Positions 1 through 7,902 of a DNA stretch of 19,540 bases are shown here, piece after piece. Source of the stretch: Clostridiales bacterium (GTDB lineage: Bacteria; Bacillota; Clostridia; Oscillospirales; CAG-272); the NCBI GenBank assembly GCA_004554105.1, contig SFNW01000024.1:1-19540 (forward strand), read 5' to 3'. The notes under the pieces were generated by a model, which saw only the letters and a program-made list of their open reading frames with translations, was not told the DNA's origin and did no database searches. Made by a program: the position numbers and the translations under genes. Within the stretch, counting starts at the first letter, position 1, and the number at the start of each line of letters is the position of its first letter.

Positions 1-75
1 GAGTTTGATTTCACCGACCCGATTCGTAAAAACACGACAATTATCGCAAAGTGGATTCCGAACGAAATAAAATGA
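1..75 (+). CDS. C-terminal end of a probable InlB-type repeat surface protein (partial)
   Basis: The window opens inside a reading frame (frame 1) that stops at TGA 73-75. The 24 visible residues contain FDFTDPI followed by AKW and end in PNEIK. This pattern, FDF...P(I/V)...I.AKW, is the end of a Listeria-Bacteroides (InlB B-repeat, Flg_new) module, found in tandem in extracellular or cell-wall proteins of Firmicutes. The tail after AKW is only six residues and shows no sorting signal, so anchoring, if any, must lie upstream. The family call rests on one short motif, so the rest of the protein is unknown. A strong hairpin follows 7 bases after the stop. Confidence 0.55.
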   Translation, partial: EFDFTDPIRKNTTIIAKWIPNEIK

Positions 76-82
76 GCCTGCG

Positions 83-121
83 TATGCGGGGTACGGACAT
101 TTACGGTCCGTACCCCGCATA
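83..121 (+). terminator. 16-bp perfect inverted repeat, probable terminator of the upstream gene
   Basis: Arms 83-98 and 106-121 are perfectly complementary (16 bp, left arm starting TATGCGGGGTACGG) around a 7-base loop. It lies just after the stop of the partial surface-protein gene and before the fhs promoter. The run of T after the stem is poor (ATTTCG), so it could act as a rather weak intrinsic terminator, a 3'-end stabiliser, or be a small palindromic repeat. Confidence 0.55.
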
Positions 122-149
122 TTTCGTAGCGTTTTGCCGCAAGATTGTG

Positions 150-177
150 TTGACTTTGCCGCCGCAATCGGTATAAT
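150..177 (+). promoter_or_regulatory. Sigma-A type promoter of fhs
   Basis: TTGACT (150-155) and a perfect TATAAT (172-177) are separated by 16 bases, giving a start point near 184 and a leader of about 45 nt. The leader holds a small GC hairpin (GCCGCC/GGCGGC, 195-209) with no T run, followed by the fhs Shine-Dalgarno. No riboswitch-like structure is visible. Confidence 0.8.
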
Positions 178-228
178 ATTAAGTATAAAAACAAGCCGCC
201 GCAGGCGGCACGCGCAGACGGAGGGACT

Positions 229-1902
229 ATGGCGTATTTATCCGACATTGAGATAGCACAGCAGTGCGAAATGCAGCCGATTGCAAAAATCGCGCAGACG
301 GCGCACATCGACGAAGACTACCTTGAGCCTTACGGCAAGTACAAGGCGAAGGTCGACTACAACTTGCTCGACAAGGCGACGAAGAAGGGCAAGCTGGTTT
401 TGGTCACCGCGATTACCCCAACCCCGGCGGGCGAGGGCAAGACCACCACGACGATAGGGCTTGCCGACGGGCTTCGCCGCATCGGCAAAAACGTCGCCGC
501 CGCGCTGCGTGAGCCGTCGCTCGGACCGGTCTTCGGCATCAAGGGCGGCGCCGCGGGCGGCGGATATGCGCAGGTCGTCCCGATGGAGGACATCAATCTG
601 CATTTCACCGGCGACTTTCACGCCATCGGCGCGGCGAACAATCTGCTCGCCGCCATGCTCGACAACCACATTCAGCAGGGCAATGCGCTCGGCATCGACC
701 CGCGTAAAATCACCTGGAAGCGCTGCGTCGACATGAACGACCGTCAGCTTCGCTTTGTCGTCGACGGTCTCGGCGGCAAGGCAAACGGCACGCCGCGCGA
801 GGACGGCTTTGACATCACGGTCGCGTCCGAAATCATGGCGGTGTTCTGCCTGTCCTCCTCGATTGCCGACCTCAAGGCGCGGCTTTCGCGAATCGTCGTC
901 GGCTACACCTATGACGACAAGCCCGTGACTGCGGGCGACCTCAAGGCAGTCGGCGCCATGGCGGCGCTCCTCAAGGACGCCTTGAAGCCGAATCTCGTGC
1001 AGACGCTTGAGGGAACGCCTGCGTTCGTCCACGGCGGACCGTTTGCCAACATCGCGCACGGCTGTAATTCGGTGCTTGCCACGCGCATGGCAATGTCGAC
1101 CGCCGATTACGCCGTCACCGAGGCGGGCTTCGGCGCAGACCTCGGCGCGGAAAAGTTCCTTGACATCAAGTGCCGCGCGGCGGGTCTTACGCCCGACGCG
1201 GTCGTTATTGTCGCCACCGTCCGCGCACTGAAGATGCACGGCGGACTGCCCAAGACCGCGCTCGCCGACGAGAATCTCGACGCGCTCGAAAAGGGCATTC
1301 CCAACCTGCTCCGCCACGTTTCCAACATCAAAAACGTCTACGGGCTTCCCTCGGTCGTCGCGGTCAACCGTTTCCCGACCGACACCGACCGTGAGATTGA
1401 CCTCATCATCGAAAAGTGCCGCGCACTCGGCGTCAACGTCGTGCTGTCCACGGTCTGGGCGGACGGCGGACGCGGCGGCGAAGCACTCGCACGCGAGGTT
1501 GTCCGCCTCTGCGAGGAGGAGAAGGGCGACTTCCGCTTCAGCTATTCGCTCGATTGCGGGATTGAGGACAAGATCCGCGCCGTCGTGCAGAAGATTTACG
1601 GCGGCAGGGACATTGCCGTACTGCCCGCCGCCGCCAAGCAGATTGCGCGACTGACCGAACTGGGCTACGGCAACCTGCCGGTCTGCATCGCCAAGACGCA
1701 GTACAGCTTCTCGGACGACCCGACGAAGCTCGGCGCACCCGAGGATTTCACGGTGACGGTTAAAAACGTCAAGGTCAGCGCAGGCGCGGGCTTCATCGTC
1801 GTGCTGACCGGCGACATCATGACCATGCCGGGACTGCCGCGCGTTCCCGCCGCGGAGAAAATCGACGTCACCGACGACGGCAGAATCGTCGGACTGTTCT
1901 GA
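229..1902 (+). CDS. fhs: Formate--tetrahydrofolate ligase
   Basis: The cytosolic enzyme joins formate to tetrahydrofolate using ATP, giving 10-formyl-THF for purine synthesis, and in acetogens the methyl branch of the Wood-Ljungdahl pathway. The 557-residue product has the usual family length. The P-loop TPAGEGKT is at residues 65-72, preceded by VTAITP and followed by TTTIGL. Other conserved stretches are REPSLGPVFG, GGAAGGGYAQV, NLHFTGDFHAI and TEAGFGADLGAEKF. The ATG follows GGAGGG (220-225) by three bases and has its own promoter. guaB follows after 43 bp with no terminator between, so the two are probably cotranscribed: one supplies formyl groups for IMP and the other consumes IMP. Nothing in the window shows whether the host is an acetogen. 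Identification is very secure. Confidence 0.98.
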   Translation: MAYLSDIEIAQQCEMQPIAKIAQTAHIDEDYLEPYGKYKAKVDYNLLDKATKKGKLVLVTAITPTPAGEGKTTTTIGLADGLRRIGKNVAAALREPSLGPVFGIKGGAAGGGYAQVVPMEDINLHFTGDFHAIGAANNLLAAMLDNHIQQGNALGIDPRKITWKRCVDMNDRQLRFVVDGLGGKANGTPREDGFDITVASEIMAVFCLSSSIADLKARLSRIVVGYTYDDKPVTAGDLKAVGAMAALLKDALKPNLVQTLEGTPAFVHGGPFANIAHGCNSVLATRMAMSTADYAVTEAGFGADLGAEKFLDIKCRAAGLTPDAVVIVATVRALKMHGGLPKTALADENLDALEKGIPNLLRHVSNIKNVYGLPSVVAVNRFPTDTDREIDLIIEKCRALGVNVVLSTVWADGGRGGEALAREVVRLCEEEKGDFRFSYSLDCGIEDKIRAVVQKIYGGRDIAVLPAAAKQIARLTELGYGNLPVCIAKTQYSFSDDPTKLGAPEDFTVTVKNVKVSAGAGFIVVLTGDIMTMPGLPRVPAAEKIDVTDDGRIVGLF

Positions 1903-1945
1903 TCGGAAAAATAAGATTACAGATAGGTAAGACAGAGGAGAGACT

Positions 1946-3451
1946 ATGGCTATTTTCATCAATGAACCCGCGCATACCTTTAACGAATACCTGCTGATTC
2001 CGGGCTATTCGTCTGCCGAGTGCATTCCGGCAAACGTCAGCCTGAAGACCCCGCTCGTCCGCTACAGACGCGGCGAAGAGCCTGCCATCACGATGAACAT
2101 TCCGATGGTGTCGGCAATCATGCAGTCGGTTTCGGGCGACCGCATGGCGATTGCGCTGGCAACCGAGGGCGGCGTGTCCTTCATCTACGGCTCGCAGTCG
2201 GTTGAGGACGAGGCGGCGATGGTCGCCCGCGCCAAGAATCACAAGGCGGGCTTCGTCACGAGCGACTCGAACGTGTCGCCAGAGGCGACCATGGCGGACG
2301 TCGTCGCACTCAAGGAGCGCACGGGGCATTCGACGGTTGCCGTCACCGAGGACGGCACGGCGGAGGGCAAATTGCTCGGTATCGTCACCGGCAGAGACTA
2401 CCGCGTCAGCCGCATGGACCCCGCGACCAAGGTCAAGACGTTCATGACCCCGTTTGAAAAGTTGATTTGGGCCAAAGAGGGCACGACGCTGAAAGAGGCG
2501 AACGACATCATCTGGGATCACAAGCTCAATTCGCTGCCGATTATCAACGATGAGCAGAAGCTCTGCTATTTCGTTTTCCGCAAGGACTACGACACGCACA
2601 AGCAGAATCCGAATGAGCTGCTGGATGCGCACAAGCGCTACGTCGTCGGCGCGGGCATCAACACGCGCGACTACGCCGAGCGCGTTCCCGCACTGATTGA
2701 GGCGGGCGCAGACGTGCTCTGCATCGACTCCTCCGAGGGCTTCTCCGAGTGGCAGAAGCGCACGATTGACTGGATTCGCGAGCGCTATGGCGAGGACGTC
2801 AAGGTTGGCGCGGGCAACGTCGTCGACGCGGACGGCTTCCGCTTCCTCGCCGACTGCGGCGCGGACTTTGTCAAGGTCGGCATCGGCGGCGGCTCGATTT
2901 GCATTACCCGCGAGACCAAGGGCATCGGCAGAGGACAGGCAACCGCGCTGATTGAGGTCTGCCGCGCCCGCGACGAATACTTCGCCGAGACCGGCATCTA
3001 TGTCCCCGTCTGCTCGGACGGCGGCATCGTTTACGACCACCACATCACGCTCGCCCTTGCGATGGGCGCGGACTTTGTCATGCTCGGCAGATACTTCGCC
3101 CGCTTTGACGAAAGCCCGACCAACAAGGTCAGCATCGGCGGCAACTATTTCAAGGAATACTGGGGCGAGGGCTCGGCGCGCGCGCGCAACTGGCAGCGTT
3201 ATGACCTCGGCGGCGACAAGAAACTCTCGTTTGAGGAGGGCGTCGACTCCTACGTTCCTTACGCGGGCAGTCTCAAGGACAACGTCGCGCTTTCGCTGAG
3301 CAAGGTCAAGTCGACCATGTGCAACTGCGGCGCACTCACCATCAAGGAACTTCAGGAAAAGGCGAAAATCACGCTCGTCTCGGCGACCAGCATCGTCGAG
3401 GGCGGTGCGCACGACGTCATTCAGAAGGAAAAGAGCCAGACCGTCAAGTAA
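1946..3451 (+). CDS. guaB: IMP dehydrogenase, Tritrichomonas foetus-like subfamily
   Basis: The enzyme oxidises IMP to XMP with NAD+, the committed step to GMP. The 501-residue (beta/alpha)8 barrel has an inserted CBS-domain pair at about residues 100-220. The catalytic Cys is C319 in GGGSICITRE, the NAD-site Asp is D261 in CIDSSEG, and the flap Arg-Tyr pair is R418-Y419 in NWQRYDLGG. These numbers coincide with those I recall for the T. foetus enzyme (C319, D261, R418, Y419). The C-terminal half, including GRYFARF, EYWGEGS and STMCNCGALTI, also follows that enzyme rather than the common bacterial GuaB, which has GPGSICTT and GMGS. The parasite enzyme is thought to have come from a bacterium, so this clade is a plausible donor type. 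The Shine-Dalgarno is AGAGGAGAG before ATG 1946. There is no separate promoter in the 43-bp gap after fhs. Confidence 0.96.
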   Translation: MAIFINEPAHTFNEYLLIPGYSSAECIPANVSLKTPLVRYRRGEEPAITMNIPMVSAIMQSVSGDRMAIALATEGGVSFIYGSQSVEDEAAMVARAKNHKAGFVTSDSNVSPEATMADVVALKERTGHSTVAVTEDGTAEGKLLGIVTGRDYRVSRMDPATKVKTFMTPFEKLIWAKEGTTLKEANDIIWDHKLNSLPIINDEQKLCYFVFRKDYDTHKQNPNELLDAHKRYVVGAGINTRDYAERVPALIEAGADVLCIDSSEGFSEWQKRTIDWIRERYGEDVKVGAGNVVDADGFRFLADCGADFVKVGIGGGSICITRETKGIGRGQATALIEVCRARDEYFAETGIYVPVCSDGGIVYDHHITLALAMGADFVMLGRYFARFDESPTNKVSIGGNYFKEYWGEGSARARNWQRYDLGGDKKLSFEEGVDSYVPYAGSLKDNVALSLSKVKSTMCNCGALTIKELQEKAKITLVSATSIVEGGAHDVIQKEKSQTVK

Positions 3452-3466
3452 GAAAAGCCGAAATTC

Positions 3467-3496
3467 AAAAAAAGCCCGCTTCGACGGGCTTTTTTT
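3467..3496 (+). terminator. Intrinsic terminator after guaB
   Basis: The stem AGCCCG (3473-3478) / CGGGCT (3485-3490) has loop CTTCGA and is flanked by an A run before and seven T after. The arms extend further: AAAGCCGAAA (3454-3463) can pair with TTTCGGCTTT (3494-3503). It lies 15 bases after the guaB stop and ends the fhs-guaB unit. The A/T symmetry could also stop transcription from the other strand. Confidence 0.9.
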
Positions 3497-3504
3497 CGGC
3501 TTTA

Positions 3505-3522
3505 TTCGTATATTTATTCAAA
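3505..3522 (+). promoter_or_regulatory. Second, upstream ARG-box-like ArgR/AhrC site
   Basis: Against the known ARG box pattern (WNTGAATWWWWATTCANW), this site has a perfect right half (ATTCA at 3516-3520) and two mismatches in the left half (CGTAT for TGAAT). It shares ATATTTATTC with the better box at 3618-3635, about 113 bp downstream. Bacillus AhrC is known to bind paired operators at argC with looping. The same arrangement here is inference. Confidence 0.5.
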
Positions 3523-3584
3523 ACGAAGGCTTTCCTGTGTGAAACTGCACAAAAAAAGAATCACTGCGCATTAAACCTTGATTT

Positions 3585-3607
3585 GAACAGAGAAATTCTG
3601 TTTTTTT
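3585..3607 (+). terminator. Weak second terminator upstream of the arg promoter
   Basis: AACAGA (3586-3591) and TCTGTT (3597-3602) form a 6-bp stem with loop GAAAT, followed directly by a T run (to 3607). The stem is weak, but it has the form of an intrinsic terminator and would back up the guaB terminator just before the arginine operon promoter. Confidence 0.45.
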
Positions 3608-3617
3608 CTTGTTTTCT

Positions 3618-3635
3618 ATTGAATATTTATTCGTG
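3618..3635 (+). promoter_or_regulatory. ARG box (ArgR/AhrC operator) of the arginine operon
   Basis: The 18-bp site reads ATTGAATATTTATTCGTG. It matches WNTGAATWWWWATTCANW at all positions except two at the 3' end (G for A at 3633 and G for W at 3635). It covers the -35 element and the front of the spacer of the argC promoter, so arginine-bound ArgR/AhrC would block RNA polymerase. No argR gene is in the window. Confidence 0.8.
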
Positions 3636-3647
3636 ATATGCTACAAT
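3619..3647 (+). promoter_or_regulatory. Sigma-A promoter of the arg-car operon
   Basis: The -35 TTGAAT (3619-3624) lies inside the ARG box. After exactly 17 bases comes -10 TACAAT (3642-3647), preceded by the extended -10 element TG at 3639-3640. The start point should be near 3654, leaving a leader of under 40 nt before argC. The overlap of operator and -35 box indicates repression by arginine. Confidence 0.82.
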
Positions 3648-3691
3648 TTGTGCATAAATATAAAATCAGGGGTAAAAACGGGGGCTGAGAG

Positions 3692-4621
3692 ATGAAAAAA
3701 GTCTTTATCGACGGGGAAGCGGGGACGACGGGACTGCGTATCCGCGAGCGGCTGGCGGCGCGGGACGACCTTGTGCTGTTGACGCTGCCCGAGGAGAAGC
3801 GCAAGGACGCGGACGCGCGGCGCGAAATGCTGAATACGGCGGACATCGCGTTCCTCTGCCTGCCCGACGCAGCGGCGGTCGAGGCGGTTGCCATGGTCGA
3901 AAACGAGAAGACCGTCGTGCTGGACACTTCGACCGCACACCGCACCGACTCGCGCTTTGTCTACGGCTTTCCCGAGCTGTCGGACGACCTCGCGGCGGCG
4001 GTCGCTTCGTCGAAGCGGATTGCCGTGCCGGGCTGTCACGCAAGCGGGTTTATCGCGCTGGTGCGCCCGCTTGTCGAAAGCGGAATGCTGTCGACCGCGC
4101 AGCATCTTTTCTGCCATTCGGTCACCGGCTACAGCGGCGGCGGCAAGAAAATGATTGCCGAATACGAGGCGGCGGGGCGAAGCCCGCTGCTCGACGCGCC
4201 GCGCCAGTACGGGCTGACGCAGACGCACAAGCATCTGCGCGAAATGCAGGCAATCTGTGCGCTGTCGTCGCCGCCGGTCTTTTGTCCGGTCGTCGCCGAT
4301 TTTTACAGCGGCATGGTCGTCACGGTCCCGCTCTTTTTTGAGGATTTGCAGGGGGCGACGGTCGAGGACGTCAAGGCGCTCTACCGCGCCAAATACGGCA
4401 GGGCGATCGTGCGCTATACCGACGCTGCCGACGCAGACGGCTTTCTCTCGGCGGCGGCACTGTCGGGCAGTGACAAAATGGAAATCGCGGTATTCGGAAA
4501 CGGGGAGCGCATTCTGCTCACCGCACGTTATGACAACCTCGGCAAGGGCGCGTCGGGCGCCGCCGTCGAATGTATGAACTATGCGCTCGGCGTCGAGCCG
4601 ACGACCGGGCTGGTCTTATAA
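3692..4621 (+). CDS. argC: N-acetyl-gamma-glutamyl-phosphate reductase, short (type 2) form
   Basis: The NADPH-dependent enzyme reduces N-acetylglutamyl phosphate to N-acetylglutamate semialdehyde, the third step of arginine synthesis. The 309 residues fit the short type 2 family; Bacillus and E. coli ArgC are about 335-345. The Rossmann start FIDGEAGTTGLRIRERL is at residues 4-20, the catalytic Cys is C115 in PGCHASGF, and SVTGYSGGGKKM follows. It is the first gene after the ARG box and promoter. The start ATG 3692 sits after a G-rich GGGGGCTGAGAG, a less regular Shine-Dalgarno than the downstream genes have. argJ begins 15 bp after its stop. Confidence 0.94.
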   Translation: MKKVFIDGEAGTTGLRIRERLAARDDLVLLTLPEEKRKDADARREMLNTADIAFLCLPDAAAVEAVAMVENEKTVVLDTSTAHRTDSRFVYGFPELSDDLAAAVASSKRIAVPGCHASGFIALVRPLVESGMLSTAQHLFCHSVTGYSGGGKKMIAEYEAAGRSPLLDAPRQYGLTQTHKHLREMQAICALSSPPVFCPVVADFYSGMVVTVPLFFEDLQGATVEDVKALYRAKYGRAIVRYTDAADADGFLSAAALSGSDKMEIAVFGNGERILLTARYDNLGKGASGAAVECMNYALGVEPTTGLVL

Positions 4622-4636
4622 TTCAGGAGAAAAACA

Positions 4637-5851
4637 ATGATACAGACAGTAAAAGGCGGCGTTTGCGCCGCAAAGGGCTTTACGGCAAACGGCGTACACT
4701 GCGGCATTCGCAAGAACAAGACCAAGCGCGACCTTTCGCTGATTTTCAGCGAAAAGCGTGCCGCCGCCGCGGCGGTCTATACGACCAATCTCGTCAAGGG
4801 TGCGCCGCTCACGGTGACAAAGGCGCATTTGGCGGACGGCTATGCGCAGGCGATTATCTGCAACAGCGGCAACGCCAACACCTGCAATGCAAACGGCATC
4901 GAGATTGCCGAGGAAACCTGCGCACTCGCCGCAAAGGCGCTCGGCATCGCGGCGGACGACATCGTCGTCGCCTCGACCGGCGTCATCGGACAGCCGCTCG
5001 ACATCACGCCGATTGCAAACGGCATGGACGCGCTTGCAAAGGGACTCGGGGACTTTGGCGATCTTGCCGCCGAGGGCATCATGACGACCGATACCGTGAA
5101 AAAGGAGGTCGCCGTCACCTTTACGGCGGGCGGCGTGACCTGCACCATCGGCGGCATTGCGAAGGGCTCGGGCATGATTCACCCCAACATGGCGACGATG
5201 CTGGTCTTTATCACCACCGACTGCGCCATCAGCCCCGCACTGCTTCAAAAGGCGCTCTCGACCGACGTACAGAGCACCTTTAACATGGTCAGCGTCGACG
5301 GCGACACCTCGACCAACGACATGGTCACCGTGCTGGCAAACGGCATGGCGGGCAACAAGGAGATTACCGAAGAGGGCGACGACTTCGCTGCCTTTATGCA
5401 GGCGCTCAATTCGGTGACCGTCGACCTCTGCAAGAAAATCGCGGGGGACGGCGAGGGCGCGACCAAGCGTCTCGAATGCAGCGTGCAGGGCGCGAAGGAC
5501 AAGGCGACGGCAAAGATCGTCGCAAAGTCGGTCATCTGCTCCTCGCTGCTCAAGGCGGCGATGTTCGGCGCGGACGCCAACTGGGGGCGCGTGCTCTGCG
5601 CCATCGGTTACAGCGGCGCCGAGGTTGACGTGACGAAAATCGGCGTGACCTTTTCCTCGGCGGCGGGCAGCATCGAGGTCTGCAAGGACGGCGCGGGCGT
5701 GCCTTTTTCGGAGGAAGAAGCCAAAAAGATTCTCTCCGAGCATGAAATCGGCATCGAGCTGACGCTCGGCGACGGCGACGGCGAAGCCGTCGCGTGGGGC
5801 TGCGACCTCACCTACGACTATGTCAAAATCAACGGCGACTACCGCACCTGA
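4637..5851 (+). CDS. argJ: Bifunctional glutamate N-acetyltransferase / ornithine acetyltransferase
   Basis: ArgJ moves the acetyl group from N-acetylornithine to glutamate, recycling it; many family members also use acetyl-CoA for the first pathway step. The 404-residue precursor is expected to cut itself between A186 and T187 in HPNMATMLVF, giving alpha (1-186) and beta (187-404) chains with T187 as the new N-terminal nucleophile. Other family signatures are CNSGNANTCN, STGVIGQPL and FGADANWGR. The Shine-Dalgarno AGGAG is 8 bases before the ATG. With ArgJ in the operon no argE deacetylase is needed, and none is present. Whether this copy is mono- or bifunctional cannot be read from the sequence. 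Confidence 0.96.
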   Translation: MIQTVKGGVCAAKGFTANGVHCGIRKNKTKRDLSLIFSEKRAAAAAVYTTNLVKGAPLTVTKAHLADGYAQAIICNSGNANTCNANGIEIAEETCALAAKALGIAADDIVVASTGVIGQPLDITPIANGMDALAKGLGDFGDLAAEGIMTTDTVKKEVAVTFTAGGVTCTIGGIAKGSGMIHPNMATMLVFITTDCAISPALLQKALSTDVQSTFNMVSVDGDTSTNDMVTVLANGMAGNKEITEEGDDFAAFMQALNSVTVDLCKKIAGDGEGATKRLECSVQGAKDKATAKIVAKSVICSSLLKAAMFGADANWGRVLCAIGYSGAEVDVTKIGVTFSSAAGSIEVCKDGAGVPFSEEEAKKILSEHEIGIELTLGDGDGEAVAWGCDLTYDYVKINGDYRT

Positions 5852-5872
5852 TACGGAGAAAGAGAGAACAGT

Positions 5873-6730
5873 ATGACCATTTCCAACGCAGACCGCGCAC
5901 GGATTCTCGTCCACGCGCTGCCCTACATCAAAAAATATACCGGCAAGGTCGTCGTCATCAAGTACGGCGGCAGTGCCATGCAGAGTGAAGAACTCAAAAA
6001 TTCGGTTGTCCGCGACGTGATTCTGCTGCGGCTCATCGGCGTCCAGGTCGTGCTGGTACACGGCGGCGGACCCGAAATCACCGAAATGCTCGAACGCCTC
6101 GGCAAAAAGACCGAGTTTGTCGGCGGTCTGCGCGTCACCGACCGCGAGACCGTCGAGGTCGCGCAGATGGTGCTGGCGGGCAAGGTCAACAAAAGCCTCG
6201 TCAACCTGATTGAGTGCAGCGGCGGCAGCGCCGTCGGACTCTGCGGCATGGACGGGCATTTGATTTGCGCCGAGCAGAAGGACGAGACACTCGGCTTCGT
6301 CGGCAGGATTGTGAAAATTGACCCGCGCCCGATTCTCGATTTGCTCGAAAAGGGGTATATCCCGGTCGTCTCGACGCTCGGCTGTGACGGCAAGGGCAAT
6401 GTCTACAACGTCAACGCCGACACCGCTGCCGCGAAAATCGCGGGGGCGCTCAAGGCGGAAAGCCTGATTTCGCTGACCGATACGGCGGGGATTCTGCGTG
6501 ACAAAAACGACCCGTCGACCCTGATTCCGCGCGTTACGCTGTCCGACGCGGACAAGCTGATTGCCGACGGTGTCATCGCGGGCGGTATGCTGCCGAAGGT
6601 CGAATGCTGCACCGATGCGGTCAAGGACGGCGTTCGCCGCGTCTTTATCATCGACGGCAGAGTGCCGCACTCGATTCTGATTGAGACGCTGACCGACGAG
6701 GGCATCGGCACGATGTTTGAGGAGGGCTAA
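5873..6730 (+). CDS. argB: Acetylglutamate kinase, probably arginine-inhibited
   Basis: The enzyme phosphorylates N-acetylglutamate with ATP, the second arginine step. The 285-residue amino-acid-kinase fold shows KYGGSAM (nucleotide/phosphate loop, residues 25-31), VHGGGPEI, and GGMLPKVECC near the C-terminus. It has the extra N-terminal helix (ARILVHALPYIKKYTGK, about residues 8-24) and the tail HSILIETLTDEGIGTM. Both are found in the hexameric arginine-sensitive kinases and not in the E. coli enzyme, so feedback control by arginine is likely here. The ribosome site GGAGAAAGAGAG lies before ATG 5873, 21 bp after argJ. Confidence 0.96.
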   Translation: MTISNADRARILVHALPYIKKYTGKVVVIKYGGSAMQSEELKNSVVRDVILLRLIGVQVVLVHGGGPEITEMLERLGKKTEFVGGLRVTDRETVEVAQMVLAGKVNKSLVNLIECSGGSAVGLCGMDGHLICAEQKDETLGFVGRIVKIDPRPILDLLEKGYIPVVSTLGCDGKGNVYNVNADTAAAKIAGALKAESLISLTDTAGILRDKNDPSTLIPRVTLSDADKLIADGVIAGGMLPKVECCTDAVKDGVRRVFIIDGRVPHSILIETLTDEGIGTMFEEG

Positions 6731-6732
6731 GC

Positions 6733-7902
6733 ATGAATACGTTTGAAACCGACGCAAAATACGTCGCGCATACCTACGCGCGTTTTCCCGTCGAGATTGT
6801 CGGCGGCAAGGGGTCGCTCCTCTATGACCGCGACGGCAAAGCATACATCGACCTCGGCAGCGGCATCGCGGTCAACACCTTCGGCGTCTGCGACGACGCA
6901 TGGATTTCGGCGGTGACCGAACAGCTCGGCAAATTTCAGCACACGTCAAACCTCTATTACGCCGAGCCCTGCGCCCGCCTTGCGGAAGCGCTCTGCAAGC
7001 GCACGGGGCTTCAGAAGGTCTTTTTCTCCAACTCGGGCGCGGAGGCAAACGAGTGCGCCATCAAGGCGGCGCGCGCCTACGGGGCAAAGACAAAGGGCGA
7101 GGACACTTACACCATCGTCACGCTGAACAACAGCTTTCACGGCAGAACGCTGACCACGCTTGCCGCGACGGGGCAGGAGGTGTTCCACGCGCAGTTCAGA
7201 CCGCTGACAGAGGGCTTCGTCCACATCGACCCGACCGAAGACGCGCTCCTTGCCGCGCTCGACACGCACAAGGTCGCGGCGGTCATGGTTGAAATCGTGC
7301 GCGGAGAGGGTGGCGTGCTGCCGCTTGAACCCGCCTTTGTCGACGCGCTCGTGCGCGAGGCAAAGAAGCGCGATATTCTGCTCATCTGCGACGAGGTGCA
7401 GTGCGGCAACGGGCGCAGCGGCAAACTCTACGCCTATATGCACTACGGCTTTACACCCGACATCGTCACCACGGCGAAGGGGCTCGGCGGCGGACTGCCG
7501 CTCGGCGCGACGCTGCTCGGCGACAAGGTCGCGGACATCTTCACCCCGGGCATGAACGGCTCGACCTTCGGCGGCAACCCGGTCGCCTCGGCGGGTGCTT
7601 TGAACATTCTTTCGCGTATCGACGAGGACTTGCTTGCTTCTGTGCGCAGAAAGTCGGAATTTGTCTTTGACGCGCTTGAAAATGCAAAGGGCATCGAGAG
7701 CGTCGCGGGACTCGGGCTGATGCTCGGCGTCAAGCCGGTAAAGCCCGCAAAAGAAGTGGTTTCGCGCTGCATTGAACGCGGCGTGCTGGCGCTGACCGCC
7801 AAGGACAAGGTGCGGCTGCTGCCCGCGCTGAATATACCCGACGACCTGCTTGAAAAGGCGGTCAACATCATCAAAGAAGTGTGCGCGGAGGGAATCGAAT
7901 GA
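6733..7902 (+). CDS. argD: Acetylornithine aminotransferase
   Basis: This class III PLP aminotransferase converts N-acetylglutamate semialdehyde and glutamate to N-acetylornithine and 2-oxoglutarate. The 389 residues include FSNSGAEANE (PLP phosphate region), FHGRTL, LICDEVQCGNGRSG (Asp contacting the PLP ring nitrogen) and TAKGLGGGLPLGA with the Schiff-base lysine at K249. The start is set by GGAGGG (6721-6726) inside the end of argB. Only two bases separate the argB stop from this ATG, so translation is probably coupled. In this family some members also act on succinyl-diaminopimelate, so a second role in lysine synthesis is possible but not shown. Confidence 0.95.
   Translation: MNTFETDAKYVAHTYARFPVEIVGGKGSLLYDRDGKAYIDLGSGIAVNTFGVCDDAWISAVTEQLGKFQHTSNLYYAEPCARLAEALCKRTGLQKVFFSNSGAEANECAIKAARAYGAKTKGEDTYTIVTLNNSFHGRTLTTLAATGQEVFHAQFRPLTEGFVHIDPTEDALLAALDTHKVAAVMVEIVRGEGGVLPLEPAFVDALVREAKKRDILLICDEVQCGNGRSGKLYAYMHYGFTPDIVTTAKGLGGGLPLGATLLGDKVADIFTPGMNGSTFGGNPVASAGALNILSRIDEDLLASVRRKSEFVFDALENAKGIESVAGLGLMLGVKPVKPAKEVVSRCIERGVLALTAKDKVRLLPALNIPDDLLEKAVNIIKEVCAEGIE

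Noticed and set aside
195..209. GCCGCC/GGCGGC hairpin in the fhs leader as a terminator
   Set aside because: No T run follows, and the Shine-Dalgarno comes next; at most a minor leader structure.
238..1962. 574-codon open frame on the minus strand opposite fhs
   Set aside because: Low-complexity Arg/Asp/Ala-rich translation caused by GC-rich codons of fhs; no motif or ribosome site.
1868..3412. 514-codon open frame on the minus strand opposite guaB
   Set aside because: Shadow of guaB, with no start context or family motif.
4616..6844. 742-codon open frame on the minus strand opposite argJ-argB
   Set aside because: Antisense shadow of well-identified genes; composition biased and it spans two real genes.
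7881..7898. GTG start six codons upstream for argF
   Set aside because: ATG 7899 gives the normal family N-terminus, has GGAGGG ahead and forms an ATGA overlap with argD.
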